Source: Weizmannia acidilactici (GTDB lineage Bacteria > Bacillota > Bacilli > Bacillales > Bacillaceae_C). Taken from it: a DNA stretch of 64,000 bases. The notes under the pieces are model-generated. The model was not told the origin of the DNA. It did not search any database and saw only the letters and a list, made by a program, of their open reading frames with translations. The stretch's first letter is position 1, and every line of letters starts with the position of its first letter. Position numbers and translations under genes: made by a program. This document shows, piece by piece, positions 17,298 through 29,495 of the stretch. The stretch spans positions 1 to 64,000 of the forward strand of contig NZ_BKZP01000013.1 of NCBI RefSeq assembly GCF_008974185.1, given 5' to 3'.

Positions 17298-17800
17298 TCC
17301 GCCAGCTCTAAATGAAGATGGACCCGGATCGTGGAGTAAAAAAGGATGTCCTGCACTTTGAACGTATAGCGGCGGTGGTTGATCTTAATCGTTTTATTTT
17401 CAAGCATCCGAATGATTAATTCTTTGTTCAAATAGGCGGTTTTTAAATTCTTGGCAATCAGCGGGCTCAAATCATGCTTAATATCTTCTTCCGCTTCAAA
17501 AATGCTTTGCGAATCTTGGATGTCGTATTTTTCATAGTTGCTGATTTTCACATCGATGCTTTGGATGGTCAGGAGCTTTTCATTTTTTTGGTTAAGCTTT
17601 TTATAATCTTCCTGCCAGATCGCTTTTTCCTGCTGCAGATCCCGGATCGTTTTTTCCTGCCGCTCAATGATCTGTGCCTGCCTTTCCTGCATTACACCGA
17701 ACATATAAAGAAAAATCAGCCAGCTGATGCAGCCGCCGACAATAAACCCGGCCATAAAACGCTGCCAGCTCGGTTTCCGGTACAAAGGCGGAATTCTCAT
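17294..17800 (-). CDS. ytrI: Sporulation membrane protein YtrI
   Basis: A 168-residue protein with one transmembrane helix near the N-terminus (about residues 15-38), then a charged coiled-coil stretch (ERQEKTIRDLQQEKAIW) and a mixed C-terminal domain. B. subtilis ytrHI is a mother-cell operon required for efficient sporulation. The ATG at 17800 overlaps the ytrH stop by four bases (ATGA), and CAGGAGA inside ytrH is its ribosome site; a longer frame starting at 17824 is rejected. Confidence 0.87.
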   Translation of the reverse strand: MRIPPLYRKPSWQRFMAGFIVGGCISWLIFLYMFGVMQERQAQIIERQEKTIRDLQQEKAIWQEDYKKLNQKNEKLLTIQSIDVKISNYEKYDIQDSQSIFEAEEDIKHDLSPLIAKNLKTAYLNKELIIRMLENKTIKINHRRYTFKVQDILFYSTIRVHLHLELAD

Positions 17801-18138
17801 AGCACATTCTCCTGGGTAATCCATGATATAATGAGGGCTGCCGTTTTGGCGCCGCCCATGGCCGACAGGATCAGTAATAACTGCTTGAACAGCACCATTG
17901 TTTCGCTTTCCAAAAATCCTTTTTCAAAACTGTAGACGGTATCGAACGTCCCGCCGATTGCGGCAATGATCGCCCAAATCCGCAGGCCCCTTGCGATTTT
18001 CGAGATTTCCGTCAAAAGCGGCTCGCCCGTAATGAATGAAGCCAGTCCCCCGATCAACGTCCCGCCGAGCATGACCCCGAATGCGATAAAATAACTGTTA
18101 AAAAATGCGGGAAAAAATCCTTCGCTCAACCGAACCAT
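17797..18138 (-). CDS. ytrH: Sporulation membrane protein YtrH
   Basis: A polytopic protein of about 113 residues with three or four hydrophobic helices and the conserved FFPAFFNSYFIAFGVMLGG start. It is the first gene of the ytrH-ytrI pair, divergent from dnaE as in B. subtilis. The start was chosen to give the B. subtilis length; other in-frame ATGs at 18144 and 18186 exist and none has a strong ribosome site. Confidence 0.83.
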   Translation of the reverse strand: MVRLSEGFFPAFFNSYFIAFGVMLGGTLIGGLASFITGEPLLTEISKIARGLRIWAIIAAIGGTFDTVYSFEKGFLESETMVLFKQLLLILSAMGGAKTAALIISWITQENVL

Positions 18139-18286
18139 CCCCATTTGTTCTTCATTACTAACATATATATGGGACAACATGCGCACTTATGTAAGCGAAC
18201 ATACCTTCTTTTTTGTCTGCCGTAAAACATGTATAATAAAAAACATACATAGGTGCGGAAAAATGATTTGAAAAGGCGGTGGAAAA

Positions 18287-21200
18287 ATGGGTTTTGTCCA
18301 TTTGCAGGTTTCAACGGCATTCAGCCTGCTGGAAAGCACTGTCTCCATCCCGAAATGGGCTGCATATGCCAAACAGCTTCAGTATGATACGCTGGCCATT
18401 ACAGACCGGAACACGATGTACGGGGTTTTTTCTTTTTACAAGATGTGCCGGGAAAACGACATAAAGCCCATTATCGGCTTAACGGCAGATGTGATGGGCA
18501 GCTTTGAGCAGGATAAAGCGTACCCGCTTGTTTTGCTTGCGAAAAATAATATAGGCTACCAAAATCTATTAAAAATATCAAGCGTGATCCAAACCAGGCC
18601 CGAGCCCGGCATTTTAACGAAATGGCTCCGTTCTTACAGTGAAGGTTTATTTGCCCTCACGCCCGGTTTGGAAGGGGAGATTGAGCAGGCATTCCTGCGC
18701 GGCGATGCGGATCGGGCGGAAGAAATCGCCCTCCGATACCGGGAACTTTTTGGGCCGGATTTCTATCTTTCTCTGCAAAATCACGGGACAGAGCAAGAGC
18801 AAATGGTGCTCCGCGAAATGCACAAGCTTTCCAAAAAGCTGAACGTGCCGGAAGTTGTCACTTCAAACGTCAAGTATTTGAAAAAAGAAGATGCATTCGG
18901 ACATGAATGCCTGCTCGCAATCAAAGCGGGGATGAAGCTGTCCGATGAGAACCGGCCGCGGCTTTCAAGCCATGAATACGACTTTAAGCCGCGGGACGAA
19001 ATGGAGAGGCTTTTTTCGGGCTATCCGGAGGCGCTGGAAAATACTGAAAAAATCGCGCACGCATGTCATGTTGAAATCAAAACGGGGCAGCGGCTGCTGC
19101 CGAAATTCCCCGTTGAAAACGGGAAGACGGCAGATGAATTTTTGGAAGCCATGTGCCGGAAAGGGCTTTTGGAGCGTGTGCCGGATCCGTCAAGCGAATA
19201 TTTTGGGCGCCTCGAATATGAATTAAAAATCATTAAAGAAATGCAGTTCAGCGATTATTTCCTTATTGTCTGGGATTTTATGAAATACGCAAGGGAGCAC
19301 CATATTTTGACAGGCCCGGGGCGGGGTTCCGCAGCCGGCTCTTTGGTCGCATACGTCCTCAAAATTACCGATGTCGACCCGATCCGCTACGGGCTTTTGT
19401 TTGAGCGGTTTTTAAATCCGGAACGGGTTTCGATGCCGGATATCGATTCCGATTTTCCGGATCACCGGCGTGATGAGATGATCCGTTATGTGGCGGGAAA
19501 ATACGGCAGGCAACATGTCGCACAGATCATCACCTTCGGCACATTTGCCGCGAAAGCAGCAGCCCGCGATGTTGCCCGGATTTTCGGTTTGGAAGCAAAA
19601 GAGCTGGAACAGTTGTCACGCCTTATCCCGTCCCAGCCCGGCATGACGCTGCAAAAGGCGTATGAAGTGTCCACCCCGCTCCGGGAATGGATCGGGCAGT
19701 CGGAACGGAACCGGAAGCTTTTCCAAACGGCGCTGCTGATCGAGGGACTCCCGCGCCACGTTTCGACCCACGCGGCAGGCGTCATTATCAGCAGGGAGCC
19801 GCTTGCCAACGTGATCCCGGTCCAAGAAGGACATGACGGCATTTTTTTAACACAGTATCCGATGAATCACCTCGAAGAAATTGGGCTGTTGAAAATGGAT
19901 TTTCTCGGTTTAAGGAATTTGACCATCCTGGAACATATCCTTTCAGGCATTGAAAAAGGGACAGGCAAAAAAATCCATCTGCAGGATCTGCAGCTTGATG
20001 ATGCGGAAACGTTCCGGCTTTTAAGCTCCGGGAATACTACGGGCGTTTTCCAGCTCGAGTCGGACGGCATGCGGAAAGTATTGCAAAAACTGAAGCCAAC
20101 CGAATTTGAAGATATCGTCGCCGTCAATGCCCTCTACAGGCCGGGTCCGATGGAAAACATCACGGTTTATATTGAACGGAAGCACGGTTTAAAGCCGGTT
20201 GAATACCCGCATGATGATCTGAAGCCGATTTTGGAAAAAACGTACGGCGTCATTGTTTACCAGGAACAAATCATGCAGATTGCCTCCAGGATGGCTGGAT
20301 TCACGCTCGGAGAAGCAGATTTGCTGCGGCGGGCGGTCAGCAAGAAGAAAAAAGATGTTTTGGATGAAGAAAGGCTGCATTTTATAAATGGAGCCCGGAA
20401 AAAAGGATATGAGGAAAAAACGGCGAATACTATTTATGATTTTATCGTCCGCTTCGCCAATTACGGTTTTAACCGCAGCCATGCCGTTGCCTACAGCATG
20501 ATCGCTTACCAGCTCGCTTACTTAAAAGCGCATTATCCGCTTTATTTTATGGCGAGTTTGCTTTCAAGCGTGATCGGAAACGAGGACAAAATCGCCCAGT
20601 ATATCCGGGAAGCGCAGCTGATGGGCATCCGGATTTTGCCGCCGTCCATCCAGCACAGCCGTTATCCGTTTTCGGTTGAAAAAGGCGCCATCCGTTACAG
20701 TTTAGCCGCGATTAAAGGGATCGGATATGCATCGATCAAAGAACTGATTCGGGAACGGAAACACCGCCCGTTTAAAAGTTTATTTGACCTCGTCCTGCGT
20801 GTAAGAGGATTGAACAGGAAAATTTTAGAGGCTTTTACGTTATCGGGAGCCCTGGATGAATTTGGAAAAGACAGGGCCGTGCTGCTCGCCAGCATTGACA
20901 TCGCCCTTGAACACGCGGAAATCATGAAGCCGCAGGAAGAGCAGGAGGATTTGTTCCTTGATGATGAAATGTTCCGGATTGAACCGAACTATGTGGAGAC
21001 AGAGCCGATTTCCTTGATGGATAAACTTGCATTTGAAAAACAGTATTTGGGTTTGTATTTGTCCGGGCATCCGGCTAAACAGTACCGCCCGGAATGGGAA
21101 AAAGCAAATGTCCTCCCTGTCGGGGATCTCCGGGTCGGCATGCGGAAAATCCTGGCCGGCGCGTATATTGCTGATATCAGGACGATCCGTACGAAAACCG

Positions 21201-21631
21201 GCGGCCTCATGGCTTTTCTTCACATGAATGATGAAACGGGTGATATCGAGTGCGTCGTATTTCCGGATGTATTTAAAAAATACAGCCCGTTATGCCAAAA
21301 AGACGTGATTGTCGTTGTTGAAGGCAATGTTGAAACCAGAAAAGGAAAAATTCAAGTCATTGCCCAAAAGCTTTATGAGGCCGGAAAATTCCATGGGGAA
21401 AATACGCAAACCTTATACATGAAAATCCCCGCACTTCCGAATAAAAATACAATGCTCATGCAGGTAAAACGGGTGCTTGGCGCTTTTCCGGGGCATTCCC
21501 CTGTCATCCTTTATTACGAGGGCGAACACAGGACCATCCGGCTGCCGGAAAAAAACTGGGTCCGGCCTGATCAAGCATGCCTGGCAAAACTGGAACAGCT
21601 GCTCGGCGAAGGGAATGTCATTTTGAAATAA
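18287..21631 (+). CDS. dnaE: DNA polymerase III alpha subunit DnaE
   Basis: Replicative polymerase of the DnaE3 type, which in bacilli extends primers before PolC takes over on the lagging strand. Its 1114 residues contain an N-terminal PHP domain (FVHLQVSTAFSLLES; ITDRNTMYG), the polymerase core with catalytic aspartates D385 and D387 in PDIDSDFPDHRRDE, the GPGRGSAAGSLVAY motif, a helix-hairpin-helix region (RYSLAAIKGIG) and a C-terminal OB fold (DETGDIECVVFPDVF). ATG with AAGGCGGTGG upstream. It lies upstream of the malic enzyme and acc genes as in B. subtilis. Confidence 0.97.
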   Translation: MGFVHLQVSTAFSLLESTVSIPKWAAYAKQLQYDTLAITDRNTMYGVFSFYKMCRENDIKPIIGLTADVMGSFEQDKAYPLVLLAKNNIGYQNLLKISSVIQTRPEPGILTKWLRSYSEGLFALTPGLEGEIEQAFLRGDADRAEEIALRYRELFGPDFYLSLQNHGTEQEQMVLREMHKLSKKLNVPEVVTSNVKYLKKEDAFGHECLLAIKAGMKLSDENRPRLSSHEYDFKPRDEMERLFSGYPEALENTEKIAHACHVEIKTGQRLLPKFPVENGKTADEFLEAMCRKGLLERVPDPSSEYFGRLEYELKIIKEMQFSDYFLIVWDFMKYAREHHILTGPGRGSAAGSLVAYVLKITDVDPIRYGLLFERFLNPERVSMPDIDSDFPDHRRDEMIRYVAGKYGRQHVAQIITFGTFAAKAAARDVARIFGLEAKELEQLSRLIPSQPGMTLQKAYEVSTPLREWIGQSERNRKLFQTALLIEGLPRHVSTHAAGVIISREPLANVIPVQEGHDGIFLTQYPMNHLEEIGLLKMDFLGLRNLTILEHILSGIEKGTGKKIHLQDLQLDDAETFRLLSSGNTTGVFQLESDGMRKVLQKLKPTEFEDIVAVNALYRPGPMENITVYIERKHGLKPVEYPHDDLKPILEKTYGVIVYQEQIMQIASRMAGFTLGEADLLRRAVSKKKKDVLDEERLHFINGARKKGYEEKTANTIYDFIVRFANYGFNRSHAVAYSMIAYQLAYLKAHYPLYFMASLLSSVIGNEDKIAQYIREAQLMGIRILPPSIQHSRYPFSVEKGAIRYSLAAIKGIGYASIKELIRERKHRPFKSLFDLVLRVRGLNRKILEAFTLSGALDEFGKDRAVLLASIDIALEHAEIMKPQEEQEDLFLDDEMFRIEPNYVETEPISLMDKLAFEKQYLGLYLSGHPAKQYRPEWEKANVLPVGDLRVGMRKILAGAYIADIRTIRTKTGGLMAFLHMNDETGDIECVVFPDVFKKYSPLCQKDVIVVVEGNVETRKGKIQVIAQKLYEAGKFHGENTQTLYMKIPALPNKNTMLMQVKRVLGAFPGHSPVILYYEGEHRTIRLPEKNWVRPDQACLAKLEQLLGEGNVILK

Positions 21632-21733
21632 GTTTTTCTCAAAAGAATAAATATGTTATATTGTTTAATAGGCTTGTTAAAAAGAAAAGCACATAATGTT
21701 CCATTGTGCAGTTTAGAATGGGGAGTGAGGTTC

Positions 21734-22966
21734 ATGTCATTGCGCGAAGAAGCATTACATATGCACCGCGAACATAAAGGGAAACTCGAATCCAAATCGA
21801 AGGTCACTGTCAAAAATGCAAAAGACTTAAGTTTAGCCTATTCGCCCGGTGTAGCTGAGCCTTGTAAGATGATATACGACAAGCCGGAAACAGTGTATGA
21901 ATATACGATGAAAGGCAATATGGTCGCGGTCGTCACGGACGGCACCGCTGTCCTCGGGCTTGGCAATATCGGGCCGGAAGCCGCACTCCCGGTAATGGAA
22001 GGAAAATCAATTTTGTTTAAAAGCTTTGCCGGCGTGGATGCCTTCCCGATTTGCTTGAACACGACGGAGATTGACGAAATTGTCGGGACCGTTAAACGGT
22101 TGGAACCGGTTTTCGGCGGCGTCAATTTGGAAGATATTGCCGCTCCGAACTGCTTTGTCATTGAAGAAAAACTAAAGAAAGAAATGAATATACCTGTATT
22201 CCACGATGATCAGCATGGTACGGCGATCGTAACGGCTGCCGGGCTTGTGAACGCTTTGAAGCTTGTCGGTAAGCAAATGTCTGAAATTAAAGTTGTGGCG
22301 AGCGGCGCGGGCGCTGCAGGCATTGCCATTATTAAGCTGCTTTACCACTTCGGCGTCCGGGATATCATTATGTGCGATTCAAAAGGCGCGATTTACGAAG
22401 GGCGGCCGTACGGCATGAATAAGGTAAAATCCGAGGTGGCCAAATATACGAACCACAATAAACAGAAGGGCACACTGGCAGATGTGATCAAAGATGCGGA
22501 TGTCTTTATCGGCGTTTCGGTTGAGGGGGCCCTTACGAAAGAAATGGTCCAATCGATGAAGCAGGATCCGATTATTTTTGCGATGGCGAACCCGAACCCG
22601 GAAATTATGCCGGAAGACGCTAAAGCGGCAGGAGCAAAAGTCATTGGCACGGGCCGCTCCGATTTTCCGAACCAGGTCAACAATGTGCTTGCCTTCCCGG
22701 GCATTTTCAGAGGCGCTTTGGATGTGCGCGCCACCCATATCAATGAAAAAATGAAACAAGCTGCCGTTCATGCGATTGCCGGATTAATAGAAGAGCATGA
22801 GCTGAATGCGGATTATGTCATTCCGCGCCCGTTTGATCCGCGTGTTGCCCCGGCTGTTGCTGCTGCCGTCGCCAAAGCGGCTATGGAAACCGGCGTTGCC
22901 CGCATCCAGGTGGATCCGGAAGAAATCCGCAAAAAAACGATGCAGCTCTCCGAAATTGGGAAATAA
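21734..22966 (+). CDS. ytsJ: NADP-dependent malic enzyme YtsJ
   Basis: Decarboxylates malate to pyruvate with reduction of NADP; in B. subtilis YtsJ is the main malic enzyme for NADPH balance. With the ATG at 21734 it has 410 residues, identical to the B. subtilis length; GGGAGTGAGG precedes it. Visible motifs are YSPGVAEPC, the catalytic lysine/aspartate region PVMEGKSILFKSFAGVDAFP, FHDDQHGTAIVTAAGL (metal-binding aspartates) and the Rossmann glycines VVASGAGAAGIAI. An upstream in-frame extension to 21653 has no ribosome site. Confidence 0.93.
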   Translation: MSLREEALHMHREHKGKLESKSKVTVKNAKDLSLAYSPGVAEPCKMIYDKPETVYEYTMKGNMVAVVTDGTAVLGLGNIGPEAALPVMEGKSILFKSFAGVDAFPICLNTTEIDEIVGTVKRLEPVFGGVNLEDIAAPNCFVIEEKLKKEMNIPVFHDDQHGTAIVTAAGLVNALKLVGKQMSEIKVVASGAGAAGIAIIKLLYHFGVRDIIMCDSKGAIYEGRPYGMNKVKSEVAKYTNHNKQKGTLADVIKDADVFIGVSVEGALTKEMVQSMKQDPIIFAMANPNPEIMPEDAKAAGAKVIGTGRSDFPNQVNNVLAFPGIFRGALDVRATHINEKMKQAAVHAIAGLIEEHELNADYVIPRPFDPRVAPAVAAAVAKAAMETGVARIQVDPEEIRKKTMQLSEIGK

Positions 22967-23020
22967 AGGGAAATGCGGATGCGGGAAAGCCGCCTTTTTG
23001 CCGGTGCACAAGAAATACAA

Positions 23021-23072
23021 AATGCCGGCCCATCCGGCATTACAGCCACCGGCGGCCCGGCATTTGCCGGTG
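23021..23072 (+). promoter_or_regulatory. Two tandem GC-rich hairpins in the ytsJ-accD spacer
   Basis: AATGCCGG (23021-23028) pairs with CCGGCATT (23034-23041), and CACCGGC (23047-23053) pairs with GCCGGTG (23066-23072). No T-run follows either, so they look like RNA structures or repeats and not simple terminators. They end eight bases before the accD ribosome site. Confidence 0.45.
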
Positions 23073-23094
23073 CCATTTAAAGGAGGGGTAATAT

Positions 23095-23970
23095 TTGCTG
23101 AAAGATTTTTTTTCAAAACCGAAAAAGAGGAAATATGCGACGATCCCATCAGATAAAACAAGGCAGGATGTTCCTGAGGGGATCATGTCGAAATGCCCGA
23201 AGTGCGGAAAAATTATGTATACAAAAGAACTGCAGAAAAATTTAAAAGTATGCCTTTACTGCGGTTACCACTATCAAATGACCGCTTACGAAAGAGTGGA
23301 AAGCCTGATTGATGAAGGGACGTTTGAAGAGTTTGACCGCGTCCTTGTGTCCAAAAACCCGCTCGAGTTTCCGGGTTATCTAGAAAAATTGGAAAAAGAC
23401 CGCGCAAAAACGAATTTAAATGAAGCAGTTCTGACAGGAAAAGGGAATATTTTAGAACGGCCGATTGTCCTCGCTGTTATGGATTCGCATTTCCGTATGG
23501 GGAGCATGGGCTCTGTTGTCGGCGAAAAAATCACGCGCGCCATTGAAGAAGCGGACAGGCTCCATCTTCCGTTTATTATTTTTACCGCTTCGGGAGGCGC
23601 TCGGATGCAGGAAGGGATTTACTCTTTAATGCAGATGGCGAAAACAAGCGCAGCCCTGCAGCGGTTCAGCAGCCACGGAGGTTTGGCCGTGACGGTTATG
23701 ACCCATCCGACTACAGGAGGTGTGACCGCAAGTTTTGCCTCGCTGGGCGATGTGAATTTGGCGGAGCCCGGGGCGTTAATCGGTTTTGCCGGCCGCCGCA
23801 TTATTGAACAAACGATCCGCGAAGAACTTCCTAAAGATTTCCAAACGGCAGAATTCCTTCTCAAGCACGGCCAGCTTGACGCGGTTGTCGCGCGCCAAGA
23901 CTTAAAAGAAACATTGGCAAGGATTCTGGATATCCATCAACCAATAGATGCAGGTGAATTACAATGGTAA
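23095..23970 (+). CDS. accD: Acetyl-CoA carboxylase carboxyltransferase beta subunit
   Basis: Beta half of the carboxyltransferase that moves carboxyl from biotin to acetyl-CoA, giving malonyl-CoA for fatty acid synthesis. Length 291. The four-cysteine zinc ribbon is C34, C37, C53 and C56. The crotonase-like core includes [13 protein letters not shown] and [14 protein letters not shown]. The TTG start follows AGGAGGGG with normal spacing. The gene overlaps accA by seven bases, implying translational coupling and equal dosage. Confidence 0.97.
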   Translation: MLKDFFSKPKKRKYATIPSDKTRQDVPEGIMSKCPKCGKIMYTKELQKNLKVCLYCGYHYQMTAYERVESLIDEGTFEEFDRVLVSKNPLEFPGYLEKLEKDRAKTNLNEAVLTGKGNILERPIVLAVMDSHFRMGSMGSVVGEKITRAIEEADRLHLPFIIFTASGGARMQEGIYSLMQMAKTSAALQRFSSHGGLAVTVMTHPTTGGVTASFASLGDVNLAEPGALIGFAGRRIIEQTIREELPKDFQTAEFLLKHGQLDAVVARQDLKETLARILDIHQPIDAGELQW

Positions 23971-24944
23971 ATGAACTTGAATTTGAAAAACCGGTGATTG
24001 AGCTGAAACGCAAGATTGCCGAGCTGAGGGAATTTACAAAGCAGTCGGATGTCGACTTGTCGAGTGAAATTGAAAAATTGGAATCCAGGCTTGCCAGACT
24101 GGAACAGGAAATTTACGAAAACATGGAGCCGTGGGACCGCATCCAGATTGCACGCTTCCCGGAGCGGCCGACTACATTGGACTATATTCAATATCTTTTT
24201 ACCGATTTTATTGAGCTCCACGGCGACCGTGTTTACGGGGACGATGAAGCAATCGTCGGCGGGATTGCAAAATTTAAGGGGCTTCCTGTTACCGTGATCG
24301 GCCAGCAGCGTGGAAAAGACACGAAAGAAAATATCCGCCGTAATTTCGGGATGCCGCATCCGGAAGGGTACAGGAAAGCGCTGCGGCTCATGAAACAAGC
24401 CGACAAATTTAAACGCCCGATTATCAGCTTCATTGATACAAAAGGGGCGTATCCGGGCAAAGCGGCGGAAGAACGCGGGATTGCCGAATCGATTGCACGC
24501 AACCTTTTTGAGATGTCCGGGCTGTCGGTACCGATCATTTGCTTTATTATCGGAGAAGGGGCAAGTGGCGGTGCGCTCGGCATCGGCGTCGGTGACCATA
24601 TCCATGTCCTGGAAAACTCATGGTTCTCGGTCATTTCCCCGGAATCTGCCGCTGCGCTGTTGTGGAAAGACGCTTCGCAGGCAAAACGGGCAGTGGCCAC
24701 AATGAAAATGACTGCCCCGGAACTGAAAGAACTGGGCATTATCGATGAACTGGTCCCGGAAGTAAAAGGCGGGGCACATAAAGACCCGAGGGTACAGGCG
24801 GATTTAATGGCACAGGTGCTTGAGGCGTCGCTGAGGCAATTGCTGGCGCTGTCTCCGGAAGAACTTGTGGAAAAAAGGTACGAAAAATACCGCAAAATGG
24901 GTGTGTTTTCCACTTTGGAACAGTTTGCCCGCACACAGTTGTAA
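23964..24944 (+). CDS. accA: Acetyl-CoA carboxylase carboxyltransferase alpha subunit
   Basis: Alpha half of the carboxyltransferase, forming an alpha2-beta2 complex with AccD. Its 326 residues hold a coiled N-terminal helix region, the RPTTLDYIQ segment, [17 protein letters not shown] and the acyl-CoA oxyanion region [16 protein letters not shown]. It begins inside accD (ATG within ATGGTAA), so the two are cotranscribed. A strong terminator follows at once. Confidence 0.97.
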   Translation: MVNELEFEKPVIELKRKIAELREFTKQSDVDLSSEIEKLESRLARLEQEIYENMEPWDRIQIARFPERPTTLDYIQYLFTDFIELHGDRVYGDDEAIVGGIAKFKGLPVTVIGQQRGKDTKENIRRNFGMPHPEGYRKALRLMKQADKFKRPIISFIDTKGAYPGKAAEERGIAESIARNLFEMSGLSVPIICFIIGEGASGGALGIGVGDHIHVLENSWFSVISPESAAALLWKDASQAKRAVATMKMTAPELKELGIIDELVPEVKGGAHKDPRVQADLMAQVLEASLRQLLALSPEELVEKRYEKYRKMGVFSTLEQFARTQL

Positions 24945-24990
24945 AAAACAAGGCAACCGGTGCTGAAAAAACGGTTGCCTTGTTTTTTCA
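24945..24990 (+). terminator. Intrinsic terminator after accA
   Basis: AACAAGGCAACCG pairs with CGGTTGCCTTGTT followed by T residues. Confidence 0.9.
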
Positions 24991-26363
<1,373 letters not shown>

Positions 26364-26383
26364 GTTTTTTAGGAGGAAATACA

Positions 26384-28144
26384 ATGAAAAAGACAAAAAT
26401 CGTTTGTACGATTGGACCTGCGAGCGAAAGTGTTGAAATGCTTGAGAAATTAATGGAAAACGGCATGGATGTATGCCGCTTGAATTTCTCCCACGGGAGC
26501 CACGAAGAACACCTCGCAAGAATTAAAAATATCCGCCAGGCTGCAAAAAATAAAAATAAAACAATCGGTTTGCTGCTTGACACAAAGGGTCCGGAAATCC
26601 GCACGCATGATATGAAAGACGGCGGATTCGAATTAGTGGAAGGCATGACGCCGATTATTTCAATGACGGAGGTCCTGGGAACACCGGAAAAATTCTCGAT
26701 TACATATGAAGGCCTGATCAATGATGTGCATGTCGGCTCTAAAATTTTACTTGATGACGGCCTGATCGAGCTTGAAGTCACCTCCATTGACAAAGAAAAC
26801 GGGGAAATCCATACGAAAGTCATGAACCGCGGCGTTTTGAAAAACAAAAAAGGCGTGAACGTTCCGGGCGTTTCTGTCAACCTGCCAGGGATCACGGAAA
26901 AAGATGTCAGCGATATTTTGTTCGGGCTCGAACAGGGCATCGATTTTATTGCGGCTTCTTTTGTGCGCCGCCCGTCAGATGTTCTGGAAATCCGCCAATT
27001 GTTGGAAGAACATGACGCTTTGCATGTGAAGATTTTCCCTAAAATCGAAAACCAGGAAGGCGTGGACAATATCGATGAAATCCTGGCGGTGTCCGACGGT
27101 TTAATGGTTGCCCGCGGCGACCTTGGCGTTGAAATCCCGACTGAAGCGGTGCCTTTGGTGCAAAAAGAATTGATCAGAAAATGCAATATGCTCGGCAAAC
27201 CGGTGATTACCGCAACACAAATGCTTGATTCGATGCAGCGAAACCCACGCCCGACACGCGCCGAAGCAAGCGATGTGGCAAACGCGATTTTTGACGGCAC
27301 CGATGCAATTATGCTGTCCGGCGAAACAGCTGCCGGGAAATATCCTGCAGAAGCTGTTAAAACGATGTACAATATTGCGGTCCATGTTGAAAAAGCGATT
27401 AACCATCGCGATATTTTAAATAAACGCAGCAAGAGCACGGATCATAATATGACCGATGCTATCTGCCAGTCTGTAGCGCATACCGCTTTGAACCTGGATG
27501 TCAATGCAATTATCGCGCCGACAGAAAGCGGCTATACGGCGCGCATGATTTCGAAATACCGCCCGGCCGCCCCGATTATTGCGGTTACTTCCGATCCAAA
27601 GGTACAGCGCAGCTTAACGGTAGTATCCGGCGTTTATCCGCAATTGGGCACGCAGGCTAAAAATACCGATGAAATGCTTGAAATTGCTGTTGACGAAAGT
27701 TTGAAATCCGGCATTGTCCGTCACGGCGACCTTGTTGTCATCACGGCTGGCGTTCCTGTTGGCGGAAAAGGCACAACGAACTTGATGAAAGTCCACTTGA
27801 TCGGCGATGTGCTGGCGAAGGGCCAGGGTATCGGCAGACAATCGGCGTTCGGAATGGCCGTTGTCGCAAACAATCCTGAAGAAGCAGCAGCGAAAGTGGA
27901 AGAAGGCTGCATTTTAATCACAAAAAGCACGGACAAGGAAATGATGCCGTCCATCGAAAAATGCACCGCTCTCATTACCGAAGAAGGCGGCCTGACGAGC
28001 CATGCCGCGGTTGTCGGCATCAATCTCGGCATACCGGTGATTGTCGGCCTCGAAAATGCAACCTCAATCTTTAAAGACGGCCAGGAAATTACGGTGGATG
28101 CGGCAACCGGTTCGGTTTACGACGGGCATGCAACCGTACTGTAA
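26384..28144 (+). CDS. pyk: Pyruvate kinase
   Basis: Transfers phosphate from PEP to ADP at the end of glycolysis. Its 586 residues match the long Bacillus form, which carries an extra C-terminal PEP-utiliser-like domain; its TSH motif is in [12 protein letters not shown]. The catalytic barrel has R32, N34, S36 in CRLNFSHGS, the lysine in FPKIENQEG and the metal-binding E/D in [16 protein letters not shown] precedes the ATG at 26384; the frame is open upstream to 26360 but without a better start. A terminator follows. Confidence 0.97.
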   Translation: MKKTKIVCTIGPASESVEMLEKLMENGMDVCRLNFSHGSHEEHLARIKNIRQAAKNKNKTIGLLLDTKGPEIRTHDMKDGGFELVEGMTPIISMTEVLGTPEKFSITYEGLINDVHVGSKILLDDGLIELEVTSIDKENGEIHTKVMNRGVLKNKKGVNVPGVSVNLPGITEKDVSDILFGLEQGIDFIAASFVRRPSDVLEIRQLLEEHDALHVKIFPKIENQEGVDNIDEILAVSDGLMVARGDLGVEIPTEAVPLVQKELIRKCNMLGKPVITATQMLDSMQRNPRPTRAEASDVANAIFDGTDAIMLSGETAAGKYPAEAVKTMYNIAVHVEKAINHRDILNKRSKSTDHNMTDAICQSVAHTALNLDVNAIIAPTESGYTARMISKYRPAAPIIAVTSDPKVQRSLTVVSGVYPQLGTQAKNTDEMLEIAVDESLKSGIVRHGDLVVITAGVPVGGKGTTNLMKVHLIGDVLAKGQGIGRQSAFGMAVVANNPEEAAAKVEEGCILITKSTDKEMMPSIEKCTALITEEGGLTSHAAVVGINLGIPVIVGLENATSIFKDGQEITVDAATGSVYDGHATVL

Positions 28145-28150
28145 AGGTAA

Positions 28151-28200
28151 AGGCAACAAAAACCGCAGAGGCAGCACCTGTCCCTGCGGTTTTTTGTTGC
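28151..28200. terminator. Terminator between pyk and ytvI
   Basis: GGCAACAAAAACCGCAG pairs with CTGCGGTTTTTTGTTGCC, a very long stem usable by both converging genes. Confidence 0.85.
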
Positions 28201-29319
28201 CTACACGATTTTTTTGCCCATGATATAGTTCCAAATATCATGGAAAACGCGGGCGCGGATCAGCGTCGTCAGCAGCACAAGCGTGATAGGACCGAGGATC
28301 AGGCCGAGGAAGCCGACCATTTTATAGCCGACAAACAGCGCAATCAGCGTGGCGAGCGGATTCATTCCGATGCTGGATGACAAAATTTTCGGCTCCATGA
28401 TCTGCCTTTGGACAACGACGACGATATAAAGGACCGAAAGCCCGATTGCAAGCGGAATGCTGCCGGTAATAAATTCGTAAATAATCCATGGCACAAATAC
28501 GATTCCCGTCCCCAAATACGGCAAAATATCAACGATGCCGCAGACGAGGGCGATTGTAATCGCATAGTCGACCCGCAAAACCAGAAGTCCGATGAGCACA
28601 ATCACGAGCGTCATGGAAATGAGCGTCAATTCGGCACGGATAAATCCGAACAGCGCATTCCTGAGGTCGGAAAAAACGGTGATCCCGCTTCTCCTTGCTT
28701 TTTTCGGCAGCAAAAGCTTCCCTTTTTCGGAGAAGCTGTTCCAGTCTTTGCTGATGAAAAACGTTGCCAGCAAAGCAAAAATGAGCACCGTTGCCGCATT
28801 TGGAATCCAGGAAACAAGCCCAGGCAGTTTTTTAAACAGCCCCGATAAAAAATCCCCTGCGGAAGAGGCGATTTTCTGGCCGGCAGTTTGGATGTTTTGC
28901 ACTATCGTTTCCTGCTGGCCTGCGTCAAGATTTTTAAACAGTCCCGCCAATTGGTCGTACAAAGGCAGCACCTGGGCGGTCACAAGCGATTCGGTATAAT
29001 TGACGAGCGTTTGGACATGCTTCGGCAGCACATCGGCCAAATAATTGGCTCCCGCCACAATTTCGGCGACAAGCAATGTAATGATGCCGACAAAGACACC
29101 GATAATAAAAATCAGGGATATAATAACGGCAAGGGTGCGCGGAAGCCTTGCCTTTCTTTCAAGGAAATTGACAAGCGGATTAATGAGCAGCGCAATAAAA
29201 AGCGCAATTAAAAACGGATAGGCGTACTTCACGGCCAGATACACGGCATAAATTCCGGCGAGAATGCACAAGGCAACAAAGAGGCCCCGAAACGCCCGGT
29301 GTATGTAGACAGAATTCAA
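28201..29319 (-). CDS. ytvI: AI-2E family transporter, YtvI-like sporulation membrane protein
   Basis: A 372-residue polytopic protein of the AI-2E transporter (UPF0118) family: paired hydrophobic helices at the N-terminus, a long periplasm-type loop (about residues 80-150), then hydrophobic helices with conserved GIVDILPYLGTGIVFVPW and QRQIMEPKILSSSIGMNPL. In bacilli this clade is annotated as sporulation integral membrane protein YtvI. The transported substrate is unknown. Minus-strand start preceded by AGGAGGGTC. It is the only gene in reverse orientation between pyk and citZ. Confidence 0.88.
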   Translation of the reverse strand: MNSVYIHRAFRGLFVALCILAGIYAVYLAVKYAYPFLIALFIALLINPLVNFLERKARLPRTLAVIISLIFIIGVFVGIITLLVAEIVAGANYLADVLPKHVQTLVNYTESLVTAQVLPLYDQLAGLFKNLDAGQQETIVQNIQTAGQKIASSAGDFLSGLFKKLPGLVSWIPNAATVLIFALLATFFISKDWNSFSEKGKLLLPKKARRSGITVFSDLRNALFGFIRAELTLISMTLVIVLIGLLVLRVDYAITIALVCGIVDILPYLGTGIVFVPWIIYEFITGSIPLAIGLSVLYIVVVVQRQIMEPKILSSSIGMNPLATLIALFVGYKMVGFLGLILGPITLVLLTTLIRARVFHDIWNYIMGKKIV

Positions 29320-29495
29320 TCATGACCCTCCTACGAATGGTTTATGCTATTATTTTACACGGTGGCGACCGCAAAACAAAGGAAAAGAAGTTTTTTTCTG
29401 AAATACTTCCCTTCTCCATCTTTGCTCAATATTCAGAAAAATAATCGCTTATCTGCGGAATTTTTTAAAAAATATAGAAAGAAGGTTGAAATGAT

